Translations under genes and position numbers: made by a program
DNA from: Rotaria sp. Silwood1
Taxonomy: Eukaryota > Rotifera > Eurotatoria > Philodinida > Philodinidae
NCBI GenBank assembly: GCA_905250075.1
Contig: CAJNOP010000038.1
Location: 681,936-745,935, forward strand
Length of the DNA: 64,000 nucleotides
Reading direction: 5' to 3'
Notes under the pieces: model-generated
What the model saw: the letters and a program-made list of their open reading frames with translations, nothing else
What the model was told of the DNA's origin: nothing
Databases searched by the model: none
Shown: positions 1 through 10,750 of the stretch, in pieces
How the letters are laid out: the number at the start of each line of letters is the position of its first letter
How positions within the stretch are numbered: the first letter of the stretch is position 1

Positions 1-2
1 TT

Positions 3-851
3 GTCAACCAGCTGAGTATGCTTATTTGTATTACATAGCTTAACGGTCCAAATATCGTCCTTCAATTCAACACTTGTAATTTCAAATACAGTTGAAAAAC
101 CAAATAAAACTTCCTTTTCGTTTAGATTTGTACCATATTGTTCGACATCAGCAAAGACGGCAGAGTGTATTCCAACACTACAGTTGATTTCATATATTAT
201 TGGATAAACATCACTATCGTTGTCAGTGGATGAATAGGCTTCAGCGTAGGTCAAAGCAATATCTCGCTCTCGCGAAGTTGATGTAAATCTATTTAACGAA
301 ATAAAACTACCAATATTTACTTTTAATTGTTCTAGCTCATCTGAACGTATTCGAGCGCCTCGATATAGTGTAAATGTGGATGATGTCAACTTGTTCGGAG
401 CAGCAGTAGATAACTGTTCAAGTTGGGTTTGTAGATCGACAATAAGTGAGTTTAAAGTATATAGAATATCAATATTACGTGTTTTTATTGCTTTATTAAG
501 AAGACGATAGATAAATGTATTTCTTGTATACCAATAGACAGCATTCGTTGGACTGTACTTTTTCTGAAATTCATCCAGTGCGCAACTGTCATCATCCTTA
601 ACAACATACTTTCTAATCTTGTTGAATATGTCGAAGGAATTATTAGTACTGTTCCCTGTATAAAGATCAGATTGTACGTCTTTTAATAAGCGTAGTAACA
701 GTTGATACCAGATAAATGTAGCTGATTCCCGTGTTAAATGCAGCGAAGATTGTGATCGAAAACTAAGGACAGAGAAGCCAGAACAAGATTTCATAACCAA
801 GCTGTCGTGTTGCTGCGTCTGCTCGCAATTAGTGCCGAAGTCAGAAAACAT
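3..851 (-). CDS. Mono-ADP-ribosyltransferase, R-S-ExE class (5' part only; runs off the left edge)
   Basis: Read on the minus strand, an open frame runs from the ATG at 851 to the window edge for 283 codons without a stop. The protein carries the three marks of arginine-type mono-ADP-ribosyltransferases: YRGA with the NAD-binding Arg near residue 164, an FTSTS segment (STS at 191-193), and an ExE motif (EKE at 245-247) followed by VLF. Family members transfer ADP-ribose from NAD to protein side chains. There is no obvious signal peptide, so an intracellular role is more likely than an ecto-enzyme. About 160 residues precede the catalytic core. In bdelloids this domain is often followed by tetratricopeptide repeats; that part would lie outside the window. 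The start is the first ATG, about 20 nt after an acceptor-like TTCCTTCAAG. Family call firm; substrate unknown. Confidence 0.82.
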   Translation of the reverse strand, partial: MFSDFGTNCEQTQQHDSLVMKSCSGFSVLSFRSQSSLHLTRESATFIWYQLLLRLLKDVQSDLYTGNSTNNSFDIFNKIRKYVVKDDDSCALDEFQKKYSPTNAVYWYTRNTFIYRLLNKAIKTRNIDILYTLNSLIVDLQTQLEQLSTAAPNKLTSSTFTLYRGARIRSDELEQLKVNIGSFISLNRFTSTSRERDIALTYAEAYSSTDNDSDVYPIIYEINCSVGIHSAVFADVEQYGTNLNEKEVLFGFSTVFEITSVELKDDIWTVKLCNTNKHTQLVD

Positions 852-1092
852 TTTACTTTAATGCGTCACAGTATCTTGAAGGAACAAATCGCTCTCGCTT
901 TGATTAAAAAAGTGAAAAAAAAAACATTATATAAAGTAAAATAAAAAGAGAAAGCACGAGAAAAAAACAAGTAAAGAGGCACACATGTCTTTATCACTTG
1001 GAAAAAACCAACCCCAGGTCAATCATGCTCGGTCGTACACGATCATATACCAAGCAATTACGGTAAATAACGGTAGCTCTTTGCGTTAGGAC

Positions 1093-1143
1093 GGGTGTGG
1101 GTGTGAGTGTTAGTCTTCTTGTAACCCAAACCTACACCCATCT
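1093..1143. repeat. Telomere-like hairpin locus 1
   Basis: A G-rich tract (GGGTGTGGGTGTGAGTG) is followed, after a spacer containing TCTTCTT, by a C-rich tract (ACCCAAACCTACACCCA). It lies 8 bp outside the left end of the fold-back element at 1151-2355. It is one of about 15 loci with the same G-then-C order. Confidence 0.7.
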
Positions 1144-1150
1144 GATAAAT

Positions 1151-2355
1151 TCCATTTTCGCCGAAGACGAATTTCGCCAAAAAGAAATTCGCCGAAAATG
1201 AAGTTCACCGAAAAAAAAGTTCGCCGATTCTATTTTCGCCGAAAGAATTTGGTCACTGAAAACAAATATAAGTTGAGTTTAATCATGTATACAACAATTC
1301 TATTGAGGAAATTAATCGATCACATCAAGTCAGTTAAGTCCCACTTGAGATGGCTTCCATGTCGGTTAAATTGACTACCAAGTCAGATGGTAACCATCTG
1401 GGTTGGTAGTCATCTGAGTTGGTAATCATCTGACTTGGTAGCCAACTGACTTGATAGCCATCTGAGTTGGTAGCCAACTGAGTTGGTAACCATCTTACTT
1501 GATAACCAACTCAGATGGGGTGGGTGTGGTATGGGTGTGGGTGTGGAGTGAGGGTGGGTGTGGTATGGGTGTGGGTGTGGAGTGAGGGTGGGTGTGGTAT
1601 GGGTGTGGGTGTGGAGTGTGGGTGGGTGTGGTATGGGTGTGGGTGTGGAGTGTGGGTGGGTGTGGTATGGGTGTGGGTGTGGAGTGTGGGTGGGTGTGAT
1701 ATGGGTGTGGGTGTGGGTGTGGAGTGTGGGCGGGTGTGGTATGGGTGTGGAGTGTGGGTGGGTGTGGAGTGTGGATGTGGATGGGTGTGCATATGAGTGT
1801 TAGTGGGTGTTGGCTAAGAGATGTCTCACACCCACACCCACACCCACACCCACACCCACACCCACACCCACACATCCATACCCACACCCACACCTACACA
1901 CTCACACCTACACACCCACACTCTTTCCACCATTCTTTGTTTTCTCAAACTAATCTAATGAATTCTCAACTGTTAATCTCTACCAGAGTATAAAGATTAT
2001 ACTGACGCCACAAGTCTTTTTTGCGTACAAATTAGGACGAATAAATATTCTGCTGGTGGTATCTATTTAACCAATGAACAAATTTTATTAGTATGATAAG
2101 TAACTCCGTTGGCTACCAACTCAGATGGTTACCAACTGACTTGGTAGTCAATTTAACCGACATGGAAGCCATCTCAAGTGGGACTTAACTGACTTGATGT
2201 GATCGATTAATTGCTTCAATAGAATTGTTGTATACATGATCAAACTCAACTTATATTTGTTTTCGATGACCAAATTATTTCGACGAAAATATAATCGGCG
2301 AACTTTTTTTTCGGAGAATTTCCTTCGGTAAAATTTTCTTTTCGGCGAAAATGGA
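1151..2355. mobile_element. Fold-back element with long terminal inverted repeats around telomere-like arrays
   Basis: The left arm (1151 to about 1400) is the reverse complement of the right arm (about 2110-2355) with scattered mismatches. Both ends read TCCATTTTCGCCGAA inward. The arms hold degenerate TTCGCCGAA repeats, then a shared unique stretch, then about 20-bp units of the form ATCTGAGTTGGTAGCCA. The core is the GTGGGT/ACCCAC array at 1515-1918. TAAAT occurs at 1146-1150 and 2357-2361 and could be a 5-bp target-site duplication, with one extra base on the right. I see no transposase. Short open frames in the arms and arrays are low-complexity artefacts. Confidence 0.7.
1515..1918. repeat. 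GTGGGT-type minisatellite followed by inverted ACCCAC array
   Basis: From 1515 to about 1800 the plus strand repeats units such as GTGGGTGTGGTATGGGTGTG. From 1828 to about 1918 it switches to (CCCACA)-like repeats. The switch gives a head-to-head arrangement, with the G-rich strand pointing toward the centre from both sides. Runs of GGG every six bases could form G-quadruplexes. The array translates in all frames as low-complexity peptide and is not coding. Confidence 0.85.
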
Positions 2356-2999
2356 CTAAATCCATCCATCTATCAAACATAACCTTTTTAACCAGCTATC
2401 GTACAGTATAAAGTTGACGATTATTATGAATGAGCTGTATGTCGTACTGGAATAAGAGTTATCAAATTTTGTCTTAAAATCGTTTTGTTAATGGTACTAC
2501 AAGTCTTACTTATCAATTTTGTTGTGTAGTATCCTGATTTTTATAATTTTTTAATATGAATATTTAACACTTGTTGATAAAATTTTTATTGATGATATAT
2601 TAGATTGTTTTCAACTTCCAATAATAACTGAAGTTCAGGAAGAAACTTGACATGCAATGTTAAAAAGAAATCTTTGACAACTCTCATGCGTATTTCGATG
2701 TAGACTTCAAATAATAACATATCATTATGTTCATATGTGTATTATTACTATTCATAGTAAAAAATCAAATTTATTAAATATGATTAAAATGATATAAAAA
2801 GGACGTTGGGGTATTATGCAAATTGGTCATTATCAATTCTATATAAATCATATTGATAGGTGAGTGGGATTGTAATGATGCATCAGATGAACAAGATTTC
2901 GTTTGATTAAATAGGAATTTCAGTGGCATAATAATCAATAAATTAATGATGATATTTGGAAGAAATTCAAGGAGAAAAAGCGAACTATATACTTGAAGT

Positions 3000-3130
3000 T
3001 AATTTAGGCTACTTCAGAGTACTTCGTGCTACTTTAAAGTACTTTTCTGTAATTTCAAAGTATTCTGTCGTGCTTTAAAAGTACTTTTGAAGTAATTTTA
3101 CCGCACTTTGGCGTACTTCAAGTTCACTTT
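3000..3130. repeat. Degenerate GTACTT-rich repeat
   Basis: About eight imperfect copies of a short motif close to AAAGTACTTT occur in 130 bp, some direct and some inverted. The flanks, 2370-2999 and 3356-4943, show no gene I can support; open frames there are short and without recognisable domains. Confidence 0.5.
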
Positions 3131-3260
3131 TCCCCCTTGAAGAAATTGCAAAAAAATGTATGCAGATTTATTAAAAGAGTAATCAAGCATTTTCAGTCCA
3201 ATGTATTATCGAATATGAACATCCATGTTTATTAGCCAATATTGATCGACCATGGAATTT

Positions 3261-3355
3261 TGGGTGCATGTGGGTGTGGGCGTTCCTTCTCTTAAACAAT
3301 ACTAATTTCTGACACATACTCCACCAACATCCATCACACCTAACCCTTTGTTGGT
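3261..3355. repeat. Telomere-like hairpin locus 2 (degenerate)
   Basis: TGGGTGCATGTGGGTGTGGG is followed by a CCTTCTCTTAA spacer and then a degenerate C-rich arm containing CACATACTCCACC and CATCACACCTAACCC. Same G-then-C order as the other loci. Confidence 0.55.
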
Positions 3356-4943
3356 TCAGAAGACAAGCAGAACTATAGAAAATGAATCGCAGAATCGTTC
3401 GACAAAACAATAAATAATCCGATGTTTCAATTTACAATAAAATAAAGAAATACATAGGAAAGAATACAAAAAAGAATCCTTTCCAAGAAGGAGAAGATTT
3501 CAAATCACCTTGTCCACTCGATGAGCCTTGAATCCATATTGAATGATTACAATGTGCATATACTTCAAAGCCTCAACAGAATTATTTGTTATACAGTCTT
3601 ATTTACTTTTTCTAATAGATGGCGTTTTGATCAACAACTATATTATAGAAGTGCACTGCTGGCTATCAACAATATTATATTCCGAGAAGTTTTTGACTGT
3701 AGATTGTGGATACCTTATCGTATAAATGAATTGCAACTCCAATTATTATTCAGAATTGTCTAACATCTTTACTTGAGAATCAAGTTCAACGTATCATCAC
3801 TCACATCCTCTTTCTGCATACGTGTCTTGCATCATGAGTGACTGACATGGTTTCTATCGGACGAAAATTAGCTATGTATCTAATTGAAATCTGAAATGAA
3901 TTGGATCCGATGACTTTACTAATTATATTTATTGCACAAGTTACTTTAACCTTTGAAAAACAAGGACTTGCTTTGCATGCCTAATTACACATTCCATTCC
4001 TTGTGCGCAAATATATTAGGAAACTTTTATAAACAGCGTCTAGACAAAACGATAACTTTGAATGCAATACTGTTTAGGTTTATTTTAGTCTCCATTGTTA
4101 TTCGCAAATATTGATTTTTTATTGAATCATATCTCAAAGAGATGACGGTTTGCAAACATAAAGAAACCAACAGTGACGATAAGTTATGCTCCTCTTCACT
4201 TATGTTACAGAAAAAAAGATTGTTATCACAAAATTTTTGTCGTTTTGTTGTATTTCGTTTTCAATAGCAAAATCGTGCAATAATTTGAAGTATCATAAAA
4301 GATACTTATTGAATGCAAAAATATTTTAAATTTCTCTGATGAAAGACATCATTAAAAATCGATTCTTTGAGTTTAATAATTTAAAAATTATTTATTCGAC
4401 TCTGAACATAAGTATTCATTCCTTATGCATGACAGTAGTATTAAGTCTTCGATCATTTTCCGATTATTTATTAGTTGAGAACATGCGAAAAGATCGATCG
4501 ATGGTCGAGAGAAGACTGTCTTGAAGCGGTCTAAATACTAGATTCGAACCACATTTTCAAAATGTGTCGCAACGAGCACCACGTGTCTCATTTGAATGTG
4601 TCACGTATTGTGTTTCAAACTACTATGACACCAGCGACACACTTTATTTTAATGTGTGCATACTGGTTGGTTTTCATCTTTGTCTATTAATTTTCGTCCT
4701 CTCAGGTATTGCATCACATATAACTCATTTCATACGCACAACATATATATTCATCCGTTTTGTGCATGCATCAGTTTGGTTCAGTAAATCACTGAGTGTT
4801 GCAATGACAGGGAAAATTTCTAATATACAACACATATAGTTTGCATAATCGTCTCTGAATATTTCCAATTACATCACTCTTCTTTCGCCGATAATTCAAA
4901 ATAAAACTCACTACTGCAACTTCAATAGCACACATTTTTCATA

Positions 4944-7900
4944 ATGGTAACAAGTATGCAAAACGAATTACTGTTCAAGAATACAAGTTTTTTAGAAACG
5001 TCCGATGAACGTAAACATGCTCAACTTCACCAACATCACAGGTGTTCTATTCAAAAAAAAGAATTTAGAAAACTCAACCCACTATATTCATCATCACGTA
5101 TGTTAGGTCAAAGTTCATCATTCACACCAGTTTTTCTTTCTCATCTGCTACTTTGGAAAGAACCACAATTCAAACTGTAAAATTCATGATTGATTTATTT
5201 TTGTTTGGACTTTTTAAGGTTATAGCAACCAAAAACAAGTGCCAAAACGAACATGGAAAAAGCAAGAATTGATCAAAACTCATCATCCTTGGAAAAGGAA
5301 TGGATGTAAACAAAGTAATAAGTATAGAAATCGCCGCATCGACCGTTGTCCCAATACTAAGAAACAGATAAAACATTTGATAGAAGACGCTATGAATGAT
5401 AGTGATGCTAATTATCTTGATGCCATTTTAACACATATATATGTCCCTTACGCTCAAATAAAACATCGACCAAATGAAGGTCAATTGACTAAAACACGGC
5501 ATCAACATACAATGCTTACTCGCGTAATTGAAAATGACCATGCCGAATGTATTCAAGTAGTGTTAGAGAATATCTTTAATGGTACTATTTATCCAACGAT
5601 TGTGGATCACGTTTGTTCAACCGGCAGAACAGCGCTTTGGTATGCATGTAGAAAAGGAGATCTTGATCTTGTGCGGCAGCTCATTGAATATGGTCATGCA
5701 CATATTGCAAAGTGTGGAGTTTTGATAGTTGCTGCTCAAAATGGTCACACAAACATAGTTGAGTATCTTTTAAGTAAAGGATGTGATCCAAATCGACGTG
5801 CCAAAAACTACAATGAGACATCTTTACATGCAGCTTCTCGTCGTAATCATCTCGCTATAGTCAATTTACTTCTTAAACATGGTGCTGATCCAAATATACT
5901 CGATTACAAAAAAAGAACTGCTCTTGAATATGCCATACATAAAAGGCACATCGAGATTGCCAAAGCACTCATCTATCATCAAGGTGGAAATTTTGACAAA
6001 AATCAATTTGGTTTCACACCACTAATGGCAGCTGCTAACTTTAATAAAACACCCATAGTAAAAATACTTTTAGATATATTACCTCGTCAACAAGCTCTAG
6101 AAGAGTTGACACTACTCGCCTGTAAATATACAATCGATGGTTATGTGAGTCGACGCGACCAAGCCTATTGCTATTTCGAAAAATTTCTGAGTATGACCAC
6201 ACTCTTGTGCACAAATGTGGACTGTGAAGTATACGAATTTCTTAGTGAATGTCGGACACTCAATGAACTTGCCGCCATACGGCACAATGATAACGCAATG
6301 AGAATGCATGCACTGCTTGTCAGTGAACGAATTTCACTTACAAGTGGCGATATTAATTTTCATCTTCGACTAATTATCAAACAAAGTTATTTCTATAGAC
6401 ACCATGGTCTCTTACATCGTTGTCTCCAATTGCGATTACATGCTTATCAATTGGCAAGCCAAATGAAACACAAGGATTGGGATGATCCTAAATGGCATAG
6501 AAATTATCTTTCTGAGCTCGTACAGATTTTATTGAAAATATTGCGTCAAGAAGACACGGTACCTATGAAGTCCATGAAACTTGTTTGGACATGGATACTC
6601 AACAGAGCAGATACACAACTAGGCTATAAAGTGTTCGATCTCATAATTATCGCAACTTATGTAAGTGTTTTCTTAATTGAACAAGTACTAAGAAACAACC
6701 ATAGACACAATTATTAGATAATATCGAGCTGGCATCAAACGCTAGATTACGAAGGCTTCAGTAGAAGTTTAACTTCAATTATGTTTTGATATTAGGAAAA
6801 GAATTCAAATTAATGTGTAAGCGTGGAGAAAATATCATTGAGTTAATATTTTCAATGTTCGCCAAGCTCACATCAGCCACTCCTTTAATTCAAATGTTGA
6901 ATGTATTGTTCTGCAATGTAGAATATTTCATTTTATTGTATCAATAAATATATAGCAACTATCGAGGGATGTCATAATATCCGGAACTCGGGTATCGACA
7001 TTTTAAAATATTGATATATTCTTAAAAAATTGAGAATTTTGAGTGATTGTGGTGTAACGAGATGAATAATCAAAATTTTCAGTGCATATCCCTACAACTT
7101 GAGAAATTTGAGTGCTTTTGGTGTAACGAGATGAATAATCAAAATTTTTAGTGCATATCCCTAAAACTTGAGGAATTTGAGTGCTTTTGGTGTAACGAGA
7201 TGGATATCTGAAATTGTTATTGCATACCCCTAAAACTTGAAAATTTTGATTGCTTTTGGTGCAATGAGATGGATACCCAAAACTTATAGTGCATATCCAT
7301 AAAACTTGAGAATTTTAAGTGCTTTTGATGTAACGAGATGGATACTCACAACTTTTAGTGCATATCCCTAAAACTTGAGGAATTTGAGTGCTTTTGGTGT
7401 AACGAGATGAATAATCAAAATTGTTGTTGCATACCCCTAAAACTTGAGAATTTTGAGTGCTTTTGATGTAACGAGATGGATACCCAAAACTTTTAGTGCA
7501 TATTCCTAAAACTTGAGGAATTTGAGTGCTTTTGGTGTAACGAGATGGGTATCCAAAATTTGTAGTGCATATCCATAAAACTTGAGGAATTTGAGAGCTT
7601 TTGGTGTAACGAGATGGAGACCCAAAATTGTTATTGCATACCCCTAAAACTTGAGGAATTTGAGTGCTTTTGGTGTAACGACATCGATATTCTAAATTCT
7701 CAGTGCATGCCCATAAAACTTGAGGAGTTCGAGTGCTTTTGGTGTAACGACATGGATATGGGTGTGGGTGTAGGTTTGGATATATGGAAGATTAGCACCC
7801 ACACCCACACCCACACACCCATGCACACCCACACCCACACCCACCCACACCTACACCCACACCCACTCACACCCACACCGACACCCGACCCACACCCACC

Positions 7901-9068
7901 CGCACCCACACCTCACACCCACACCCCACACACCCACCCACACCCCACACCCTTTTGGATATCCATCTCGTTACACCAAAAGCACTCAAATTCCTCAAGT
8001 TTTGAGGGTGTATACTAAAAATTTTGGGTATCCATCTCATTACACCAAAAGCACTCAACTTCCTCAAGTTTTAGAGTAAGCACTAAAAATTGTGGGTATC
8101 CATTTCCTTAGATATCTTGACGTGTAGCTTGTCGTTACCCAGCTTATGGATATTATGACATCTCTGCAACTATCTCAATGAAGATTTTTATTTTGTCATA
8201 ATAAGTGTCACATTGTTTCCATCTAGTTAAATAGAATAAAGGCAATTAGACTATTGATGAGCACCGAAATAACTGTTTTTTCTGTATGTTCTAGCTTATC
8301 GAATCGAAAAAAGTAAATGACGACGAACTACGCATGTTTTATGGTCTTATACGACGAGTTTTACGTCAAAACGTCACCGCATGGCATGGTCGTTCTTCTC
8401 TCCAAGGTTGCATCTATGACATCAAATACAGTCGAAGTTCTTACACGGTCGCCTCGAAAAGGTATGTTTTCTCTCACGTATTGAGTCTCTCGTGTAGTTT
8501 CAAAACGAAAAAAAGTCTCAATATTACGACAAGGTTTACCTGACTGAAAAAATCGTCGTAGTAGATGATTTACTCTATAAATGCTGGAAGAAAAATTTGT
8601 GAAACGTTCCTATGTATCAATCACATGCTGATGTTAAGTTCGAACAAACTCTTTCTTTGTAAACAGAATTCTGTCTGTTTTAGCGTTCCAACTCTGTCAG
8701 TTATTCGTCTGTTGCTTGATGCTGGAGCGAATGTAGACGAAGTTGAATCGTATACTAAATTTACATCATTGCATCAAATCGCTGACTCTGACAATGTTGA
8801 TGTTGCAAGATCTGTCATCGAACTTCTCCTTAATGCCAACGCTCACATTGATTGTATCGATTTTGAAGGTTGTCGACCGGAAGATCGAGCACACACACTC
8901 GAAATCAAACAACTTTTACGAAACACTCAAAAACTCTCGCTCAAATGTCTATGTGCTCATCTAATTAATGCAACAAACATGTGCTATGCGAATTCTCTTT
9001 CGTCACATCTGATTGCTTTTATCCAAATGCATAGAGGATTAAAATTGCCTCGTAATAAATTTGTTTGA
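4944..9068 (+). CDS. fem1: FEM1-like ankyrin-repeat protein, CUL2 E3 ligase substrate receptor (4 exons)
   Basis: Proposed exons are 4944-5176, 5226-6660, 8295-8461 and 8684-9068; phases agree at every junction and the sum is 739 codons plus stop. Introns are 49 nt, 1634 nt (GTAAGT donor, TTCTAG acceptor) and 222 nt. N-terminal ankyrin repeats cover about residues 212-363 (for example TALWYACRKGDLDLVRQLI). They are followed by the FEM1-type helical region (about 366-556, with CRTLNELAAIRHNDNAMRMH and a LLVSERI segment). A second ankyrin pair follows (about 613-690), then a VHL-box-like tail (LSLKCLCAHLINATNMCYA, about 699-730). FEM1 proteins present C-terminal degrons to CUL2-Elongin ligases. 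The first roughly 100 residues resemble nothing I know, so exon 1 and the start are the least certain part. A frame opening at a GTG (5239) belongs inside exon 2. Confidence 0.82.
7020..7757. repeat. 69-bp tandem array (about 11 direct copies; two inverted copies at 7963-8110)
   Basis: The phrase TGAGTGCTTTTGGTGTAACG recurs about every 69 bp from 7040 to 7750 with point differences. The reverse complement (CGTTACACCAAAAGCACTCA) appears twice between 7965 and 8070. An intronic transcript would contain both sense and antisense copies and could fold into a long hairpin. Confidence 0.85.
7759..7952. repeat. Telomere-like hairpin locus 3
   Basis: A short G-rich arm (GGGTGTGGGTGTAGGTTTGG) is followed by about 155 bp of CACCC-rich repeats. 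It separates direct from inverted 69-bp units, so it sits at the centre of symmetry of the hAT-like element. Confidence 0.8.
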
Positions 9069-9334
9069 ATTCTCATCAAAGTCTTCGATACCTTTTATGT
9101 CATGTAGACACAATAAAAATTAAATCATCGGAACGAGCTTGAAAAATTGAATACAAGGCAAATCTATTGCTTTCTTTGACACATTAGTTAAATTCTCTTT
9201 TTTTTCTGCCTTTTAGCCGTCTTTCTATAGGGTTCGAGTATGACTTTAAAAGTTGGCGAGAAAGACGGAGCAAAATAAATCACTAGAATGTCATCACGAG
9301 TTGCTAATGAATCAGAGATGTCCATCGCGGCTGA

Positions 9335-9530
9335 GAGTTAGCCGCTGCCGCACCGCCGTCGTTTAAAAAACATGGTGCCGCGCCGCTACCGCGCCGCGTT
9401 TGTCAGAAACACGAAAGCTACCGCACCGCTGCCGCGCCGCGTCCACATTGAAATGTAACGCGCCGCGGCGTACTGGAAAAAAAATCTGCCGCTGCCGCGC
9501 CGCCGCCGCACCACTGCCGCGACAGTACAA
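9335..9530. repeat. GCCGCTGCCGC-type GC-rich array (inverted partner at 11065-11230)
   Basis: Repeats of GCCGCTGCCGCGCCGC make this stretch far richer in G+C and CpG than its surroundings. A matching array in opposite orientation occupies about 11065-11230. The two form the subterminal parts of the hAT-like element. Confidence 0.8.
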
Positions 9531-9796
9531 AAAATACAGTCTAGAAAATGTGTTCGTCTCTAAAATAAAAAAAATATGTATTATAAAGTTCATGAATTAC
9601 TGCACCAAATGCAAGGGTGAAAAACAGATCCCGATAGACTCTATGGATCTTATAGATTTCTAAAGAATATTAATAGAGTGTGTAATAAAATTGTCTGACT
9701 CTTCAAAAATCGATCAGAATCCACTTAATAAATATTCATCATGAGGAAAACTACAAAAGTATAAAAACAAATTTATTATATTATTCAAAGATGTTA

Positions 9797-10750
9797 AGTA
9801 ATGAGCGATGCAAAAGTTTTTACACAAATCTCAAATCCTGTTAGACCATATTACTAACTTCTGAATCAATCATTTTTTTTTGTTAGAAAGAGCAAAGTCT
9901 GGGCTACAAGTTTTGTATCAGACATATTTTTCCAGAACGAATCTGAGACGGAGGAAAAGCCAAAAAGCAAATACCTCTAAAAAAGTTCTTGCGACGCCTT
10001 TTGCAACTTGAAAAGTCTGTATTTCTCAATTATTTTAAGCTGCATAGGTCAAATTTGAAGAAAACATACATTAGAATGTAGCACATTAAAAACTCTATAA
10101 TATCAGCTTTGAGACACATTTTGGGATCCATTCTTGACTCTTTAATCAAACAAGTTTGAAACACGAAATTTTTGCAAAATTGAGCCTTTTCAAGAACTAT
10201 CAGTTTACAAAAATATCAGCCATCATCTCCAGAAATCATGCATGAACTGAATTCTTTTCGCGTTATTTGGTCGAAATATATCTAATCGTAGAATTTTAGC
10301 AGAAAAAAATATATTCAAAAAATATTTTTTATCGATGTAAAACGATCAAGTAGTGAGAACGACCAAATGACTCAGTCTCTTTCAGAAAAAGCTATTTGTT
10401 GATACAAAAACTAGGAATAGATTTAACTTCCAATACATCATTAGAAAGAGCACTATTTTTACTACAAAAACATCATTGAACGTTTTTTCTCACTCCTCTT
10501 CTAATATAAAAAGAAACTAACAGAAATAGAAAATGATGTTGCTCGATGGTGAAGTTGCAAGAACTTTTTTAGAGGTGTTTGCTTTTTGGCTTTTCCTCCG
10601 TCTCAGATTCGTTCTGGAAAAAAATTTCTGATAAAAAATTTGTAGTTCAGACTTTGTTCTTTCTAACAAGGAAAATTGATTAATTCAGAAGTTGGTAATA
10701 TGGTCTAACAGGATTTGATATTTGAGCAAAGACTTTTGCATCGCTCATTA
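9797..10750. mobile_element. Nested fold-back element, family A (copy 1)
   Basis: About 200 bp at 9797-9995 reappears inverted at 10550-10750. Shared pieces include GAACGAATCTGAGACGGAGG on the left and CCTCCGTCTCAGATTCGTTC on the right, and GCGATGCAAAAG at the outer ends. The unique middle includes TCCATTCTTGACTCTTTAAT, which is also found inverted near 56905 in the second copy. No coding capacity. Confidence 0.7.

Larger units (their letters stand above)
6964..8166. mobile_element. hAT-like non-autonomous element inside the FEM1-like intron
   Basis: The ends are imperfect inverted repeats over about 37 bp: GAGGGATGTCATAATATCC on the left and CAGAGATGTCATAATATCC read inward from the right. 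The element is flanked by an 8-bp direct repeat CAACTATC (6956-6963 and 8167-8174). An 8-bp duplication and a CAGAG start fit hAT elements. No transposase is present. The interior is a 69-bp tandem array, a telomere-like array and two inverted copies of the 69-bp unit. It lies wholly within the second intron of the FEM1-like gene. Confidence 0.78.

Noticed and set aside
1515..1918. A genuine chromosome-end fusion
   Set aside because: The same G-then-C arrangement occurs at about 14 places within 49 kb, so fusion of real telomeres cannot be the general cause.
1495..1993. Several open frames of 80-130 codons over the GTGGGT/ACCCAC arrays (also at 7614-8067, 11704-12108)
   Set aside because: Low-complexity translations of tandem repeats, open on both strands at once; no start context or conserved domain.
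2148..2369. 73-codon minus-strand frame
   Set aside because: Lies wholly in the terminal inverted repeat of a fold-back element; the other arm does not keep the frame.
4540..4625. tRNA-like T-loop on the minus strand (GGTTCGAATCTAG) near 4550
   Set aside because: No cloverleaf can be formed with a proper acceptor stem and anticodon loop; part of a local TGTGTCGC-type repeat.
5239..5241. GTG start for the long ankyrin frame
   Set aside because: Eukaryotic initiation at GTG is unlikely, and a phase-correct splice from an upstream ATG exon (4944-5176) explains the frame.
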